Positions 1 through 8,800 of a stretch of DNA of 64,000 nt are shown in pieces. Below the pieces are notes generated by a model that made no database searches, had not been told where the DNA came from, and worked only from the letters and a program-made list of their open reading frames with translations. Positions within the stretch are counted from its first letter, which is position 1, and each line of letters opens with the position of its first letter. Source of the stretch: Pyrinomonas methylaliphatogenes (lineage in GTDB: Bacteria > Acidobacteriota > Blastocatellia > Pyrinomonadales > Pyrinomonadaceae); the NCBI RefSeq assembly GCF_000820845.2, contig NZ_CBXV010000005.1:204956-268955 (forward strand), written 5' to 3'. A program made the position numbers and the translations under genes.

Positions 1-251
1 CCGCAAGAGGCGCTTCCTGCCGGTCTGATGATGCTCGGATCATTAGGATCGCTAACGTAACATTGAACCGAGCATCCAGCATAAGAAGCGTATTCGCCAT
101 CGCACCCGGCATCAAACTGGCAAAAGATCCCATCTTGTCTGTTGATCCTGCAACTAAACCACGACGCGCGAGTGGCGGATGTTTCAGCGATCAAAATCAT
201 TAACAAGCAAAAGCCGAGAGGGGCAAATAGGCGAAAGACGGCACGTCTCAT
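1..251 (-). CDS. Secreted Cys-rich protein, 3' end outside the window
   Basis: An open frame runs on the minus strand from an ATG at 249-251 to the window edge, giving 83 residues and no stop. Residues 1-29 look like a signal peptide (basic MRR start, then a hydrophobic stretch around FCLLMILIAE). The mature part seen has six Cys (positions 34, 44, 50, 60, 64 and 83), suggesting disulfides outside the cytoplasm. A GAGGGT ribosome site lies just upstream of the ATG. A perfect TTGAT-N4-ATCAA palindrome lies about 87 bp upstream (331-344). I do not recognise the family. It resembles the secreted protein at 4444-5043 in type (signal peptide, Cys-rich) and in promoter layout, not in visible sequence. 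Confidence 0.65.
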   Translation of the reverse strand, partial: MRRAVFRLFAPLGFCLLMILIAETSATRASWFSCRINRQDGIFCQFDAGCDGEYASYAGCSVQCYVSDPNDPSIIRPAGSASC

Positions 252-304
252 GACATTACCCTCGTAGCGAATTTTGGAATAGTTTCTTCCGAGTTTTTCG
301 AGAC

Positions 305-344
305 GTTAAACTCCGCCGTTCTGTTCGTCATTGATCTAGATCAA
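305..344 (-). promoter_or_regulatory. Crp/Fnr-type operator with -10 hexamer
   Basis: TTGATCTAGATCAA at 331-344 is a perfect 14-bp palindrome and matches the Fnr-type consensus TTGAT-N4-ATCAA. On the minus strand TTTAAC (305-310) is centred exactly 30 bp downstream of the palindrome centre, the spacing of a class II activator site at about -41.5. The downstream gene is the secreted Cys-rich protein starting at 251. Confidence 0.6.
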
Positions 345-395
345 GTCGATTCTGGATTCAATCTCATCAAGTGAGCGGGCCAACGCATCCGAACG

Positions 396-436
396 TTTGA
401 CGCGCACCTCGATGCGACGAAACGCCTCTTCTTGGG
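396..436. repeat. Dispersed repeat, copy 1 (see 2290-2397)
   Basis: The sequence starting TTTGACGCGCACCTCGATGC resembles the two copies at 2290 and 2356. Similarity to the 2356 copy continues beyond the 29-nt core (ACGCC..CTTCTTGG..). The copies flank the TerC gene and its riboswitch. Function unknown; a decayed CRISPR unit is one possibility. Confidence 0.4.
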
Positions 437-446
437 CCGAAGATAA

Positions 447-558
447 GGCGGGAAAGGTAAGCGGCAAAAGGCCGATAATGTTAGGTAAGTCGCGCTTGCT
501 CGCTCAAATAATCGTTGTAAGCGGGGAAGGTAAGCTGAAAGGGGCTGATAATGTTAGA
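447..558. repeat. Imperfect direct repeat pair, 73-nt period
   Basis: Copies at 447-485 and 520-558 agree at about 31 of 39 positions (shared cores GGTAAGC and GATAATGTTAG). They lie in non-coding DNA between a dispersed repeat and a gene remnant. Each ends in a GCCGATAA/GCTGATAA-like string that recalls a sigma-28 -10 element, but no intact gene follows. Confidence 0.45.
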
Positions 559-658
559 TCACATCAAGGGGAACCAATCGGACTCTCCGACGCGCGCGCG
601 TTGCGTATCCCCATCGGCGCGGCGACCGCTGCCCCGTTCAACCCTTATGTGCAGATGA

Positions 659-853
659 TCGAAGCATTGCGCCGCTTTTCAAGGCACGGGCGCGCCCGTG
701 AGCATCGCGCCTTTCTTGCGCGAGATCGGCGCCTCGCTGCAACGTCAACTCGCCATCACCTATCTTTCGACGCACTCGAATCGAGGCTTTCACCGAATAG
801 GGATCCGGGCGGAGGGCCTCGAATTGCGCTATCCGCCCGGTTACACCAGATAG
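659..853 (+). pseudogene. C-terminal remnant of a protein gene
   Basis: The frame from 659 to the TAG at 851-853 reads as protein-like sequence (GAPVSIAPFLREIGASL, ending LRYPPGYTR). No start codon or ribosome site is visible, and a TGA at 656-658 closes the frame upstream. The neighbouring frame just upstream reads FNPYVQMIEALRRF, which suggests a frameshift near 670-685 around a run of four T. The remnant converges on terC. Its style resembles the C-terminal part of secreted VWFA-related acidobacterial proteins; that family assignment is a guess. Confidence 0.3.
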
Positions 854-880
854 GTTGCTTCCGGCGCCTGAGCGCTTGCG

Positions 881-1900
881 TCACGCTTCGTCCGCGCGGC
901 GTTTGGGAAACGCGAGCGACAATCCGACCGACGCCACGATGACGGCGAGGATGATGCCGAGCGACCACTGAATGGGGAGCTTGCCGCCGTAAAAGTCGTT
1001 GAGCCAAGCCATCTTGAGCCCGACGAAGATGAGCACCGCGGCCAACCCGTAGCGGAGCAAGTGGAACTTGTCGACGGCGCCAGCGAGCAGAAAGTACATC
1101 GCGCGCAGACCCAGAATGGCGAAGACGTTCGAGGTGAAGACGATCAGCGGTTCGTCCGTCAAGGCGTAGATGGCCGGCACCGAATCGACGGCGAAGATGA
1201 TGTCGCTCGTTTCAACAAAGAGCAGCGCGATGAAGAGCGGCGTCGCGTGCCAGACGCCGTTCAGTTTGACGAAGAAGCTCTGCCCGTGAAATTCCGGGGT
1301 GATGGGAAACAAGCGGCGAAAGAGCTTGATTATGGGATTGCCGCTCGGATCGATGCCTTTGTCCGGCGCAAAGAGCATCTTGATTCCGGTGAAGATGAGG
1401 AACAGTCCGAATAGCACCACGATCCAGTGGTACTGCAGCAACACGGCTCCGAGCGCGATGAAGATGGCGCGAAAAACGAGCGCTCCGATGATGCCGTAAA
1501 AAAGGATGCGGTGCTGGTATTTCGCCGGGATCGCGAAATAGCTGAAGACCAGCACGAAGACGAAGATGTTGTCAACGGAGAGCGATTTTTCGACGATGTA
1601 CCCGGTGAGAAATTCGAGCGCCGTTTGCCAAGCGGCCGCTTGCGGATCGAAACCGGGGATGGACATCAAGCGCGCATCTTGCGCAAACTTCCAGAGCGCA
1701 TAGCGGTAGAGAAGAAGATTGAACGCCAGCGCCAGCGCCACCCAAACGATGCTCCAGATGGTCGCCTCGCGGAATGAGACCTCGTGCGCTTGGCGGTGAA
1801 AGACGCCGAGGTCGAGCGCGAGCAGGAAAAGCACGAAGCCGACAAATGCGGCATAGAACCACCAGTATTCGACGAACGGGAAAAGCTCTACAGTCATCAT
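881..1900 (-). CDS. TerC/Alx-family integral membrane protein
   Basis: 339 residues, the usual length of the Alx/TerC family, with about eight to nine hydrophobic segments. Family hallmarks seen are the LEFLTGYIVEKSLSVDNIFVF segment (residues about 95-115) and ETSDIIFAVDSVPAI (about 230-244), whose acidic residues lie inside membrane helices. The family has been linked to Mn2+ efflux and to tellurite or alkaline response. Here a yybP-ykoY riboswitch upstream (2005-2127) points to Mn2+. Two adjacent ATG codons (1895-1900) could start it; an AAAGGA lies about 12 nt upstream. It is transcribed alone and converges on a gene remnant. Confidence 0.9.
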   Translation of the reverse strand: MMTVELFPFVEYWWFYAAFVGFVLFLLALDLGVFHRQAHEVSFREATIWSIVWVALALAFNLLLYRYALWKFAQDARLMSIPGFDPQAAAWQTALEFLTGYIVEKSLSVDNIFVFVLVFSYFAIPAKYQHRILFYGIIGALVFRAIFIALGAVLLQYHWIVVLFGLFLIFTGIKMLFAPDKGIDPSGNPIIKLFRRLFPITPEFHGQSFFVKLNGVWHATPLFIALLFVETSDIIFAVDSVPAIYALTDEPLIVFTSNVFAILGLRAMYFLLAGAVDKFHLLRYGLAAVLIFVGLKMAWLNDFYGGKLPIQWSLGIILAVIVASVGLSLAFPKRRADEA

Positions 1901-1970
1901 CTGTTAATTCGGTCCTTTCGCTTTCGTCTCTGACGTCGAGGCCGATTGGCCTTCGGTCCAACGAGCGCGC

Positions 1971-2019
1971 GAAAAGACGAAAGACCTTTTGCGCGCTCGT
2001 CGCGCGGCAAAAGGTCTTG
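1971..2019 (-). terminator. Riboswitch expression platform: intrinsic terminator overlapping P1
   Basis: On the minus strand a stem of about 16 bp with one bulge forms between 2003-2019 and 1981-1997 around a 5-nt loop, followed by a T-rich tail (TCGTCTTTT). Its 5' arm (AAGACCTTTTGC) is also the 3' strand of the riboswitch P1 helix, so the two structures exclude each other. A second stem, 1961-1976 with 1987-2001, competes for the same terminator strand. This fits a switch that relieves termination when ligand-bound. Confidence 0.7.
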
Positions 2020-2127
2020 ATCGTCGAACCCTACTGGTTCTTACCGGTAGGCCGGATCGCGCATTGGCGACCGTCTTGACGACCTTACCGGACCACCTTG
2101 CGGGGTGATCTACTCCCCTTTTGGGCG
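2005..2127 (-). ncRNA. yybP-ykoY (Mn2+) riboswitch
   Basis: On the minus strand the element opens with CCCAAAAGGGGAGTAG (complement of 2110-2125) and closes with AAGACCTTTTGCC. These are the two conserved ends of the yybP-ykoY class; AAAAGG and CCTTTT can pair as P1. The interior carries a GGTCGTCAAGAC segment and a GCCTACCGGT hairpin. Known members sense Mn2+ and precede terC/alx or mntP genes. The gene directly downstream here is a TerC/Alx homologue, which supports the call. Confidence 0.85.
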
Positions 2128-2289
2128 AAGCAGAGATTCTACGGAGCGACGCCAGGTGGGTCAAGCTTTTCGCGCCGCGGACGGTGAGACGACCGGTTTC
2201 GGCGAAAGCCGACGTCCTCGCTCGGTTAGCTCGATCTCGCGGTTCAGCCCGCTACTCTGCAACCTTCACGCGCACGAACCTAGTTGGTC

Positions 2290-2397
2290 GCTTGACGCGC
2301 ACTTCGATGCAGCGAGACTCATACGAGTACGCCCTATACAAGGTTTCAATCCCACGCTTGACGCGCACTTCGATGCAGCGAGACGCCACTTCTTGGA
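2290..2397. repeat. 29-nt direct repeat x2 (period 66), CRISPR-like
   Basis: A 29-nt core (GCTTGACGCGCACTTCGATG, continuing CAGCGAGAC) occurs identically at 2290-2318 and 2356-2384, separated by 37 nt of different sequence. The second copy is preceded by GTTTCAATCCCAC, a string common in CRISPR repeats; the first is not. A degenerate third copy lies at 396. Repeat and spacer sizes fit a CRISPR, but there are only two clean copies and no cas gene in the window. The rest of 2128-2518 shows nothing recognisable. Confidence 0.45.
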
Positions 2398-2518
2398 TTG
2401 CCGAGAAAGCAGCGAGAGGGCAAAAAAGATGACGTTGGCCGCGGCAACGCCTTGCCGACGACGATCATGCTGGCCTCGCTTGAAAGAAACTGTTCAGAGC
2501 GCTCGTCGGTTCTGTCGA

Positions 2519-4339
2519 TCATCCCTTTTTCAGTTGACTCGCTGCGACTGCAAGCAACGACAGTGATCTTTGTTGCTCGTCTTTGATGTTCCTCGCTAAA
2601 CTGGTCGCTTGGTACAGATCATCGAGCGCAAGTTGCGCAAACAGCGCGGCCAAGCTCAAGCTCGGCGCCTTCAATTTGTAGATCGAGATTTCGTCATCGG
2701 TCTTCGTCAGAATCGAGATTTCGGGCTCGACCTTGAAGAAGGTTGCCGCGTTAGCCGTTTCCACCGCTTCGGCGGCGATCTGCCAAGCCCGCAGTTTGTC
2801 ATAACCGAAGTAGGCGTTAGCGATCGCGCTCAGGGCCGGAGCTTTCCATTGTTCCTCGCGGCTCGCTTTGCGCGCTTCGGCGAGGGCCATCTCCAGCAGT
2901 TCGCGCGCTTCCAGTCCTCTCTCTTTGCCGAGCAGCGTCGCGATCTCGGTCAGGAACCAGATTCGATGTAGTGGCGCGATGTTGGCTTTCCTGAGCAGTT
3001 CCATCGCCTTGTCGGGCTGGCGTTGTTCGATGAGTTTGCTGATGAGCGCCACCTCGACGAAAGCCAATATCTGTTCCTTCAAAGAAGGATCGGAGATCTG
3101 TTCCGCGAGCTCGCGAGCCTTCAGCTCTCCTTTCATCGCGGCGGCACGCGCCGCCCGCGAGCGGGCAAGATCAGCCGCGCGAACGCCGTCGGTTTCGGTG
3201 GAGTTCGCGTCGCTCTCCGGTTTGATCCCTTCTTCAGCGAACTGTTCCGTTCTTTCGCGCGCGCTCGACGATGCGTTCTGCGCAAGCAGGTTCATTTGCG
3301 CTTGCACGGCGGGGAGTTTGTCGGGCAGATATTGCTGGAAGAAAGGTAGCAGCCGTCGGAGCGCGAAGAAAGCGCTGGAGATCTCGGCGGTCGTCATCGT
3401 TTGCGGCGGGCGCAAGAGGATTTGCGCTGCGGCCAGCAGAAAGTCGCGCCGCAATCCTTCGGGTATGTTCCAGTTCTCCTGCGGACGGTCGAGTTTCTGG
3501 ACGATTGTGCCGTTGGCGGTCACCGCCGCGAGCACGTTGGGAGTGAAGACATAAGAAGAGAGCAGAGAGAGCGAAGCGGCATCCGCCATCGGATCGGACA
3601 GAAGCCTTTTGACGAGCGCTGAAAAGCGCGCATCCGCGGCGGCTGGCGCAGCCTTTCGCAGCGCGATCAAGAAGATCACGCCTTGCATTGTCGGTCTGGT
3701 CAAGGCCGGATCGGCAACCGCCACGGCACGCTCGGTCTCGCCCTTCTCCAGCAGATACAGGGCCAGCTCCAGCCTTCGCTCGGTCGCCAAGTCGGGATCG
3801 GTCGGATCGAAACTTCTATTACTCTGCTCCTCTTCTTCCGGGGTTTTGTTCTCTAGGCTCGCGAGCAATTCTTCGGCCAGTTTTCTGTCGCGCAGCGCAA
3901 CCGCTTGCAGGATCTCACCGCGCAAGTTGGGCGGCAGCGGAATGAAGCCGATCTTGCTTTCTCCGGAGAAGAACTTCTTTTTCTTCTCTTCGATCGCCTG
4001 CCGCTCGGCATCTTCGATCTCGGTCGCCATCTTCCAAGCTCGACGGAAGATGGCCCGTGATCTTTCCGGATCGGCTTCCCATAGCAGATCGGCAGCCTTA
4101 ATTTGCACGCGGACGCCGATAACGCGATCCTCGTATTTCACCGCTTCGTCCGCCAGCGAGACGATCAGTGAAAGCGCGAAATCGCGCTTGGCGCGTCGTT
4201 CGAGTTCCTGCGCAGAAGGAGGAGCCTTCTGCCTTTCGGCGGATCGAGGGGGCTGCTTCGGGGTGGCGGTCGTTTGACCGAGCGCGACTTGGGCAAGAGG
4301 GGAGAAGATCGCTGCCATGATCAGATACCAAACGCGCAT
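2519..4339 (-). CDS. Secreted helical-repeat protein of unknown function
   Basis: 606 residues. Residues 1-21 form a signal peptide (hydrophobic core LIMAAIFSPLAQ, likely cleavage after ALG). A Pro/Gln-rich linker to about residue 50 follows. The rest is Ala/Leu/Glu-rich and almost all helical, with short units such as RARAIFRRAWKMATEIE that recall TPR or HEAT-type solenoids. Several blocks (AEELLASLE, ARELLEMALAEARK) look like related helices, but a clean repeat period is not obvious by eye. Probably periplasmic. No catalytic motif is visible. It is a single gene; the next gene on the strand starts about 100 bp upstream of it and also encodes a secreted protein. Confidence 0.75.
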   Translation of the reverse strand: MRVWYLIMAAIFSPLAQVALGQTTATPKQPPRSAERQKAPPSAQELERRAKRDFALSLIVSLADEAVKYEDRVIGVRVQIKAADLLWEADPERSRAIFRRAWKMATEIEDAERQAIEEKKKKFFSGESKIGFIPLPPNLRGEILQAVALRDRKLAEELLASLENKTPEEEEQSNRSFDPTDPDLATERRLELALYLLEKGETERAVAVADPALTRPTMQGVIFLIALRKAAPAAADARFSALVKRLLSDPMADAASLSLLSSYVFTPNVLAAVTANGTIVQKLDRPQENWNIPEGLRRDFLLAAAQILLRPPQTMTTAEISSAFFALRRLLPFFQQYLPDKLPAVQAQMNLLAQNASSSARERTEQFAEEGIKPESDANSTETDGVRAADLARSRAARAAAMKGELKARELAEQISDPSLKEQILAFVEVALISKLIEQRQPDKAMELLRKANIAPLHRIWFLTEIATLLGKERGLEARELLEMALAEARKASREEQWKAPALSAIANAYFGYDKLRAWQIAAEAVETANAATFFKVEPEISILTKTDDEISIYKLKAPSLSLAALFAQLALDDLYQATSLARNIKDEQQRSLSLLAVAASQLKKG

Positions 4340-4443
4340 CGTTTTCTGCTCTCTTGAGCGGGTCCAAGTGGACCGAAATATGGGAAGGCGGTTCTCCGTT
4401 GTTCGTAAATTTTACCCGATCTCCTGGAAGAAATAGCAAAAGA

Positions 4444-5043
4444 TTATCTGCCAATCACGCAGACTATTCCGCAGTCTCCATACCTTATACACCTGTTAGG
4501 GTCTGGGCAGCATACTGTGTTGCCATACGAGCCGCAACCGGGAATTTGGACGGTAGCCGAAATCTTCTCAAACGGATCGTCGGCGTAGTTCCTTCTAGCC
4601 CCAACGATTTTGAGCATTAACGGCGCTTCGTTCGCCTTTCTCTTTAGACCAATGAGCTGAGAAAGATCGAGCGTTTCGCCGCGATTAAGCACGCGAGAAA
4701 AAAGAAGTCTCCTCGGAAGCGTATTCAAATCCGAGCAACGCTCGACTTTGCCAATATCGCCGAAGATGGCTGAAACTTCTACTCTGACGCCGTCGCTCTC
4801 AGCTATAGGCAGAATCTCCAATCCTGATACTTTCTCGGAGTTTAGTTCACCTTTTTCGACTCTGATGATTCCAATCAGCTTTTTGTCTCCTGTAGCAGCA
4901 GGAAGATAGAAGGCGTTAGCGAGATTGATTTCGATGCCCAATGGGCGATGGTCTTGCCTATTTGCAGGGTCTTGCGCTTTCGACCATCCGATAACGAACA
5001 GAAGCGCAACCAGTAGCGACGCAAGCAGCCTTCTGATCGCCAT
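4444..5043 (-). CDS. Secreted protein with Cys-rich tail
   Basis: 199 residues from the ATG at 5041-5043, placed 7 nt after a GGGAGGT ribosome site. A GTG codon nine bases upstream overlaps that site and is unlikely to be used. Residues 1-23 are a signal peptide (LLASLLVALLFVIGW). The middle has no recognisable domain. The last 30 residues hold seven Cys (CGSYGNTVCCPDPNRC, then CGIVC), likely disulfide-bonded outside the cytoplasm. Two Crp/Fnr-type palindromes lie upstream at 5116-5151, and the neighbouring gene at 5175-5840 encodes a Crp/Fnr regulator on the same strand. Family not recognised. Confidence 0.7.
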   Translation of the reverse strand: MAIRRLLASLLVALLFVIGWSKAQDPANRQDHRPLGIEINLANAFYLPAATGDKKLIGIIRVEKGELNSEKVSGLEILPIAESDGVRVEVSAIFGDIGKVERCSDLNTLPRRLLFSRVLNRGETLDLSQLIGLKRKANEAPLMLKIVGARRNYADDPFEKISATVQIPGCGSYGNTVCCPDPNRCIRYGDCGIVCVIGR

Positions 5044-5089
5044 TTTCAACACCTCCCGTGGATTCAGAGATTCTCTCGCCAGTGAGCTT

Positions 5090-5151
5090 CTTACACCGAT
5101 GCTTTTCTCCGGTCATTGCACTGGTACAAGTCCGTTTTTGATCTAGTGCAA
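5090..5151 (-). promoter_or_regulatory. Tandem Crp/Fnr-type operators with -10 hexamer
   Basis: TTGATCTAGTGCAA (5138-5151) and TTGCACTGGTACAA (5116-5129) are imperfect Crp/Fnr-like palindromes whose centres are 22 bp apart, two helical turns. The nearer centre lies 30 bp from a -10-like TGTAAG (5090-5095, minus strand), the same spacing as at 305-344. They serve the secreted Cys-rich gene starting at 5043. Confidence 0.5.
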
Positions 5152-5174
5152 TTCGCCGCATGCGCCGCTGGTTT

Positions 5175-5840
5175 TCAAAGACCCGGAACTTCCTGATGCC
5201 AGAGTCTCTGCGGATCGAAGACGACGATCCAGCCCATTCTCCTTTGAATGAGGCCCTGTTGCTCCAACCTTTTGAGCATCCGGCTGAGATAAGAGGGCGT
5301 CACCGCGATCAACTGCGCTATCTCCTCTTGTTTCAAGGGAAATTGAAGGCGAATGCCGCGAGACGTCTCGATGCTCTCCGTCTGTGAGATTAGGTCCCAA
5401 AGCAATTGTTCGAGCCGTTGTTGAGCCGTACATTGACTCAGTTGAATCGTGCGGTCAATCTGCTCGTAGACTTCGCGGCTGAGCATCTCAAGAAGGTAAC
5501 GCGAGATGGCGACATTGGTCTCGATGAGCCGGAGCAAGAGCCTGGCGGGGATCGGGCGCAATCGGCATTCCGTCGCGGTGATGGCCGTCACCGGAGATGG
5601 CAGCCGCAGAATCACCGATGCGGCGCCGAGCACCCAGCCCGGAAAGCGCAACGCGACAGTCACTTCTTGTCCGCGATCGCCGAAACGGACGAGTCGGATC
5701 AAGCCTTGTTCGATCAAGTAGGTTTCGTTGACCGCCGACGCTTGCCCGAAAAGTTCCGTTCCAGCGCGATACCTTTGCGCTGGCTTCACCCCTTCAACCG
5801 CACGCCAAATCCTCAAAAATTCGAGCTTCTTCGCTGGCAT
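5175..5840 (-). CDS. Crp/Fnr-family transcriptional regulator
   Basis: 221 residues from the ATG at 5838-5840, preceded by AGGAG eight bases upstream. Longer in-frame starts would overlap the next gene and add a basic, non-family extension. The N-terminal half is a cyclic-nucleotide-binding-type beta barrel (YRAGTELFGQASAVNETYLI). A long dimerisation helix and a winged helix-turn-helix follow (KQEEIAQLIAVTPSYLSRML, residues about 170-190). The recognition helix keeps SR but has Ser where Fnr has Glu (SYLSR against ETISR). There is no N-terminal Cys cluster, so an Fnr-type Fe-S sensor is unlikely. Crp/Fnr-like operators just downstream precede the gene at 4444-5043, its likely target. Confidence 0.85.
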   Translation of the reverse strand: MPAKKLEFLRIWRAVEGVKPAQRYRAGTELFGQASAVNETYLIEQGLIRLVRFGDRGQEVTVALRFPGWVLGAASVILRLPSPVTAITATECRLRPIPARLLLRLIETNVAISRYLLEMLSREVYEQIDRTIQLSQCTAQQRLEQLLWDLISQTESIETSRGIRLQFPLKQEEIAQLIAVTPSYLSRMLKRLEQQGLIQRRMGWIVVFDPQRLWHQEVPGL

Positions 5841-5880
5841 GGCGAGGGCTCCTGCGTTTCGGCTCGTTGGATGAGCGAAT

Positions 5881-8800
5881 TTACGGGATTGTTGGATTGG
5901 CGCGTTTCGGCGAGACGTTCGATGTCGAACCGTTGCGCCGAAAATCGCGCGCGTTGTCGTTCGTATCGGCACCATCGGGGCTGCGTATGAGATCATTGGT
6001 CGCGCCGCTCGTGAACGCGAAGATCGCCCCTTCGCCGTAAGAGTTGAACGGCGCGGCGGGCGGCGAGCTGCCGCCTTGATAAGCGAAACCATCGAGTTTC
6101 GTGCCGCCGATTTCGATCTTGATGGCGCCGGTCGTTCCGTTCAGGTCCAGATTGCCCGCGCCCGCGTTGTAATCAGCCGCGACGCCGAAAGTCTCCGCGC
6201 CGTTGACGACGAGGAAGTAGCTGCGCGGTCCGATGATGACCGTGCCGCTGCCGACGCTGCCGGGAAGCTGCACGGTCGCAGGCGCGTTGCCCGCGCCGCT
6301 CGATCGGAAGGTGATCGTCAAACCGCTGATGTCGAGCGGTTGGTCCGTCTTGTTGAGCAGTTCGATGAAATCGTTCCGCGTTTCAGCGGTCGAAGAAGAG
6401 AACGCGACCAACGCTTCGTTGATGACGATTTGGCCTGGAGCAGGAACCGCTGGGCCAGCAGCGCGCACCGTCAGCGCGGACGAGTCCTCGAGCACCGCGC
6501 CGTCGTCCGGGCGAGTGTAACGCGCGACGACGTTCACGCTTCCGACGCGATCTGCGCGCACAGTGATGGTGTCGGCGGTTTGCGCGATGACGGTCGCGAC
6601 GCCCGCCGGTTGCGCGTCGCGCAGACTGAAATCGAACGCGATGCCGGGAACTTCGCGCCCTTGCGCGTCGCGCGCCGTCGCCGTGAAGGTGACGCTGTTG
6701 CCGATGCCGACTGTCGCCGCGTCGGGGTTGAGATCGACGCTGGCGACCACAGGGGTGATCGTCAAAGTCGCTACCGCCTCTTGACCGCCCGCACGCGCGC
6801 GAATCGTCACCGTGCCAGCAGCGAGCGCCGTCGCGGTCGTGCTCGGACCAGCGGTCGGCGCGAGATCCGCTCGATTTGCGTCGCTCGCGCTCCAGATGAA
6901 CGAGACATTCGAAAGCTCTCTCTCCGCGCCGTTCGCGACCGTGAAAGCGCGCGCCATGAAAGTCGCGCTTTGGCCGGTGCGTGCGGAAGCGGAAGCAGGG
7001 ATGATTTCGATGCGCGCGATCGGCGGTGAGCCGAAAGGCGTCCCATCAGCGCGCGTGCCCGGCGAAAAGAGGCGGCCTTGCGCGTTGACCGCATTAGCGT
7101 GCGCGGTGAGTTCGCCGCCTGCCGAATCGATGCTCGCATCGGGCGAGCGCGTGAGCGATTGATCGGATGGCGCGACTGGCCCACCGCTCGACCCGTAGCT
7201 TTGCGAAGCGACCGTCACGTCTGCGCCGCCAACTCGCAAGCGGACGTGCACCGCATCGCCGCCGTCGTTCAAGCCGAGCGAGTTAGCCGTGAAGATGAGC
7301 GCGCCGCCGAAAGCCGGATCGTTCCTCGGCGCTGCGCCGCCGCCAAAGATCACCGCGGCGCGTCCGGCATCGAGCCGCGTGTTCGCCGGGAAAGTGAAGC
7401 GCGTGGCGGTTGAATCGGAGATCGTGACGTTCGAGATGTCGACCGGCTCGCTCGACGCGTTCACAAGTTCGATGAATTCGTCATCGGCGCTGTTGCGCGT
7501 GCCGTCGCGGTTCGCATCGCCTTCGATGTTGCGCGTCGCCGGATCGTCGGGTGGAACGTCGGCCAGAATCTCGTTGATGACGAGCGGAAGACGGACTTCG
7601 AGCGTCGCTTCGTCCGAGATTGTGCCGCCCATACCATCGGGCGCGCTCACGCGCACTTTCACGCGCCCGACACCGACGCCGCGCGCCTCGCCTTGCGTGT
7701 TCGCCGTCGCAATCTCGGCATCGGTGGTGGACCAGTCGAAACGCACGCCGGTGATCTCTTCGCCCCGTTCATTGAAAGCGCGCGCCGCGAACTGCCGAAC
7801 GTTTCCGCGATTGACGCTCGCTTGTTTCGGTTCGATCTCGAGACGTGTGACGCGCGGCGGAGCGGGCGCGACCGAGACCGTCGCTGCGCGCGTGATGGTC
7901 GTCGCGCCATCGCTTGCCGTGAGCGCGAGTTGCGCCGTCCCAGCGCGAAGCGCGCGCACGGTGGCCGTCGCTTCCGCCCCGACGACGTTGACCGCGGTGA
8001 CGGTCGCGATCGCGTCATCGCTCGATGCGAAAGCGAAACTGGCGCGTTCGAAGGGGCGTCCGTACTGGTCCAGCGCGCGCGCCGTCAAAGTCGCCGTCTG
8101 CCCTTCGACGAGGGCGAGCGCGGGTGGTTCGAGGCTCACGCTCGCTAGGCTCGCGGCGCGCGCGATGAAGAACGAACCGTCGGCGCGCGTGCCGGGCGAA
8201 AAGCGCCTTCCCGCCGCTCCTTGCGCCGAAAGGTGGCGCACGAACGCGCCCGCGATATCGGGCGAGCGCGTGACCGATTGGTTGATGCCGCTTCCGGCGA
8301 AATCATCCTGCGGCGTGCCGTAGGCGAACTCGTCGATGATGGCGCCGGTTGCGTCGCGCACGGTGATGAGCGCGCCGCTGTTGTTGAGCGACAGGTTGCC
8401 CGCAGATGCGGCGACGACTTGCGCGCCGCCGAAGGCAGGGTTGCGCGCATCGAAATTGCCGCCGCCGAAGACGACGATGGCATCGCCCGCCGCGAGTTGC
8501 GTCCCAGCGGCGAACACGTGGCGCACGCTCGCCCGCGCGTCGCCAGCGGCGCGCACTTCTACGGTCCAATTGCTCAGATCGAGCGCGTCGCCCGACGCGT
8601 TGACGAGTTCGATGAATTCGTCATCGCTGCCGCTGCGCACGCCGTCGCGATTGGCGTCGCCTAGCGCGCCATCCGGCGGATCGAAAAGCACTTCGTTGAT
8701 GACGAGCGCGGATCGTCTCGCGCCGGAGAAGGTGATGGTCGCGCGGTTGCTATTTCGCCCGTCGGCAACGATTTCCACCGTCGCTGGTCCAGCGGGTCGC

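Noticed and set aside
452..479. GAAAGGTA-N11-GCCGATAA, resembling a sigma-28 promoter
   Set aside because: Part of a direct repeat; the -35 match is 5 of 8 and no intact gene follows on that strand.
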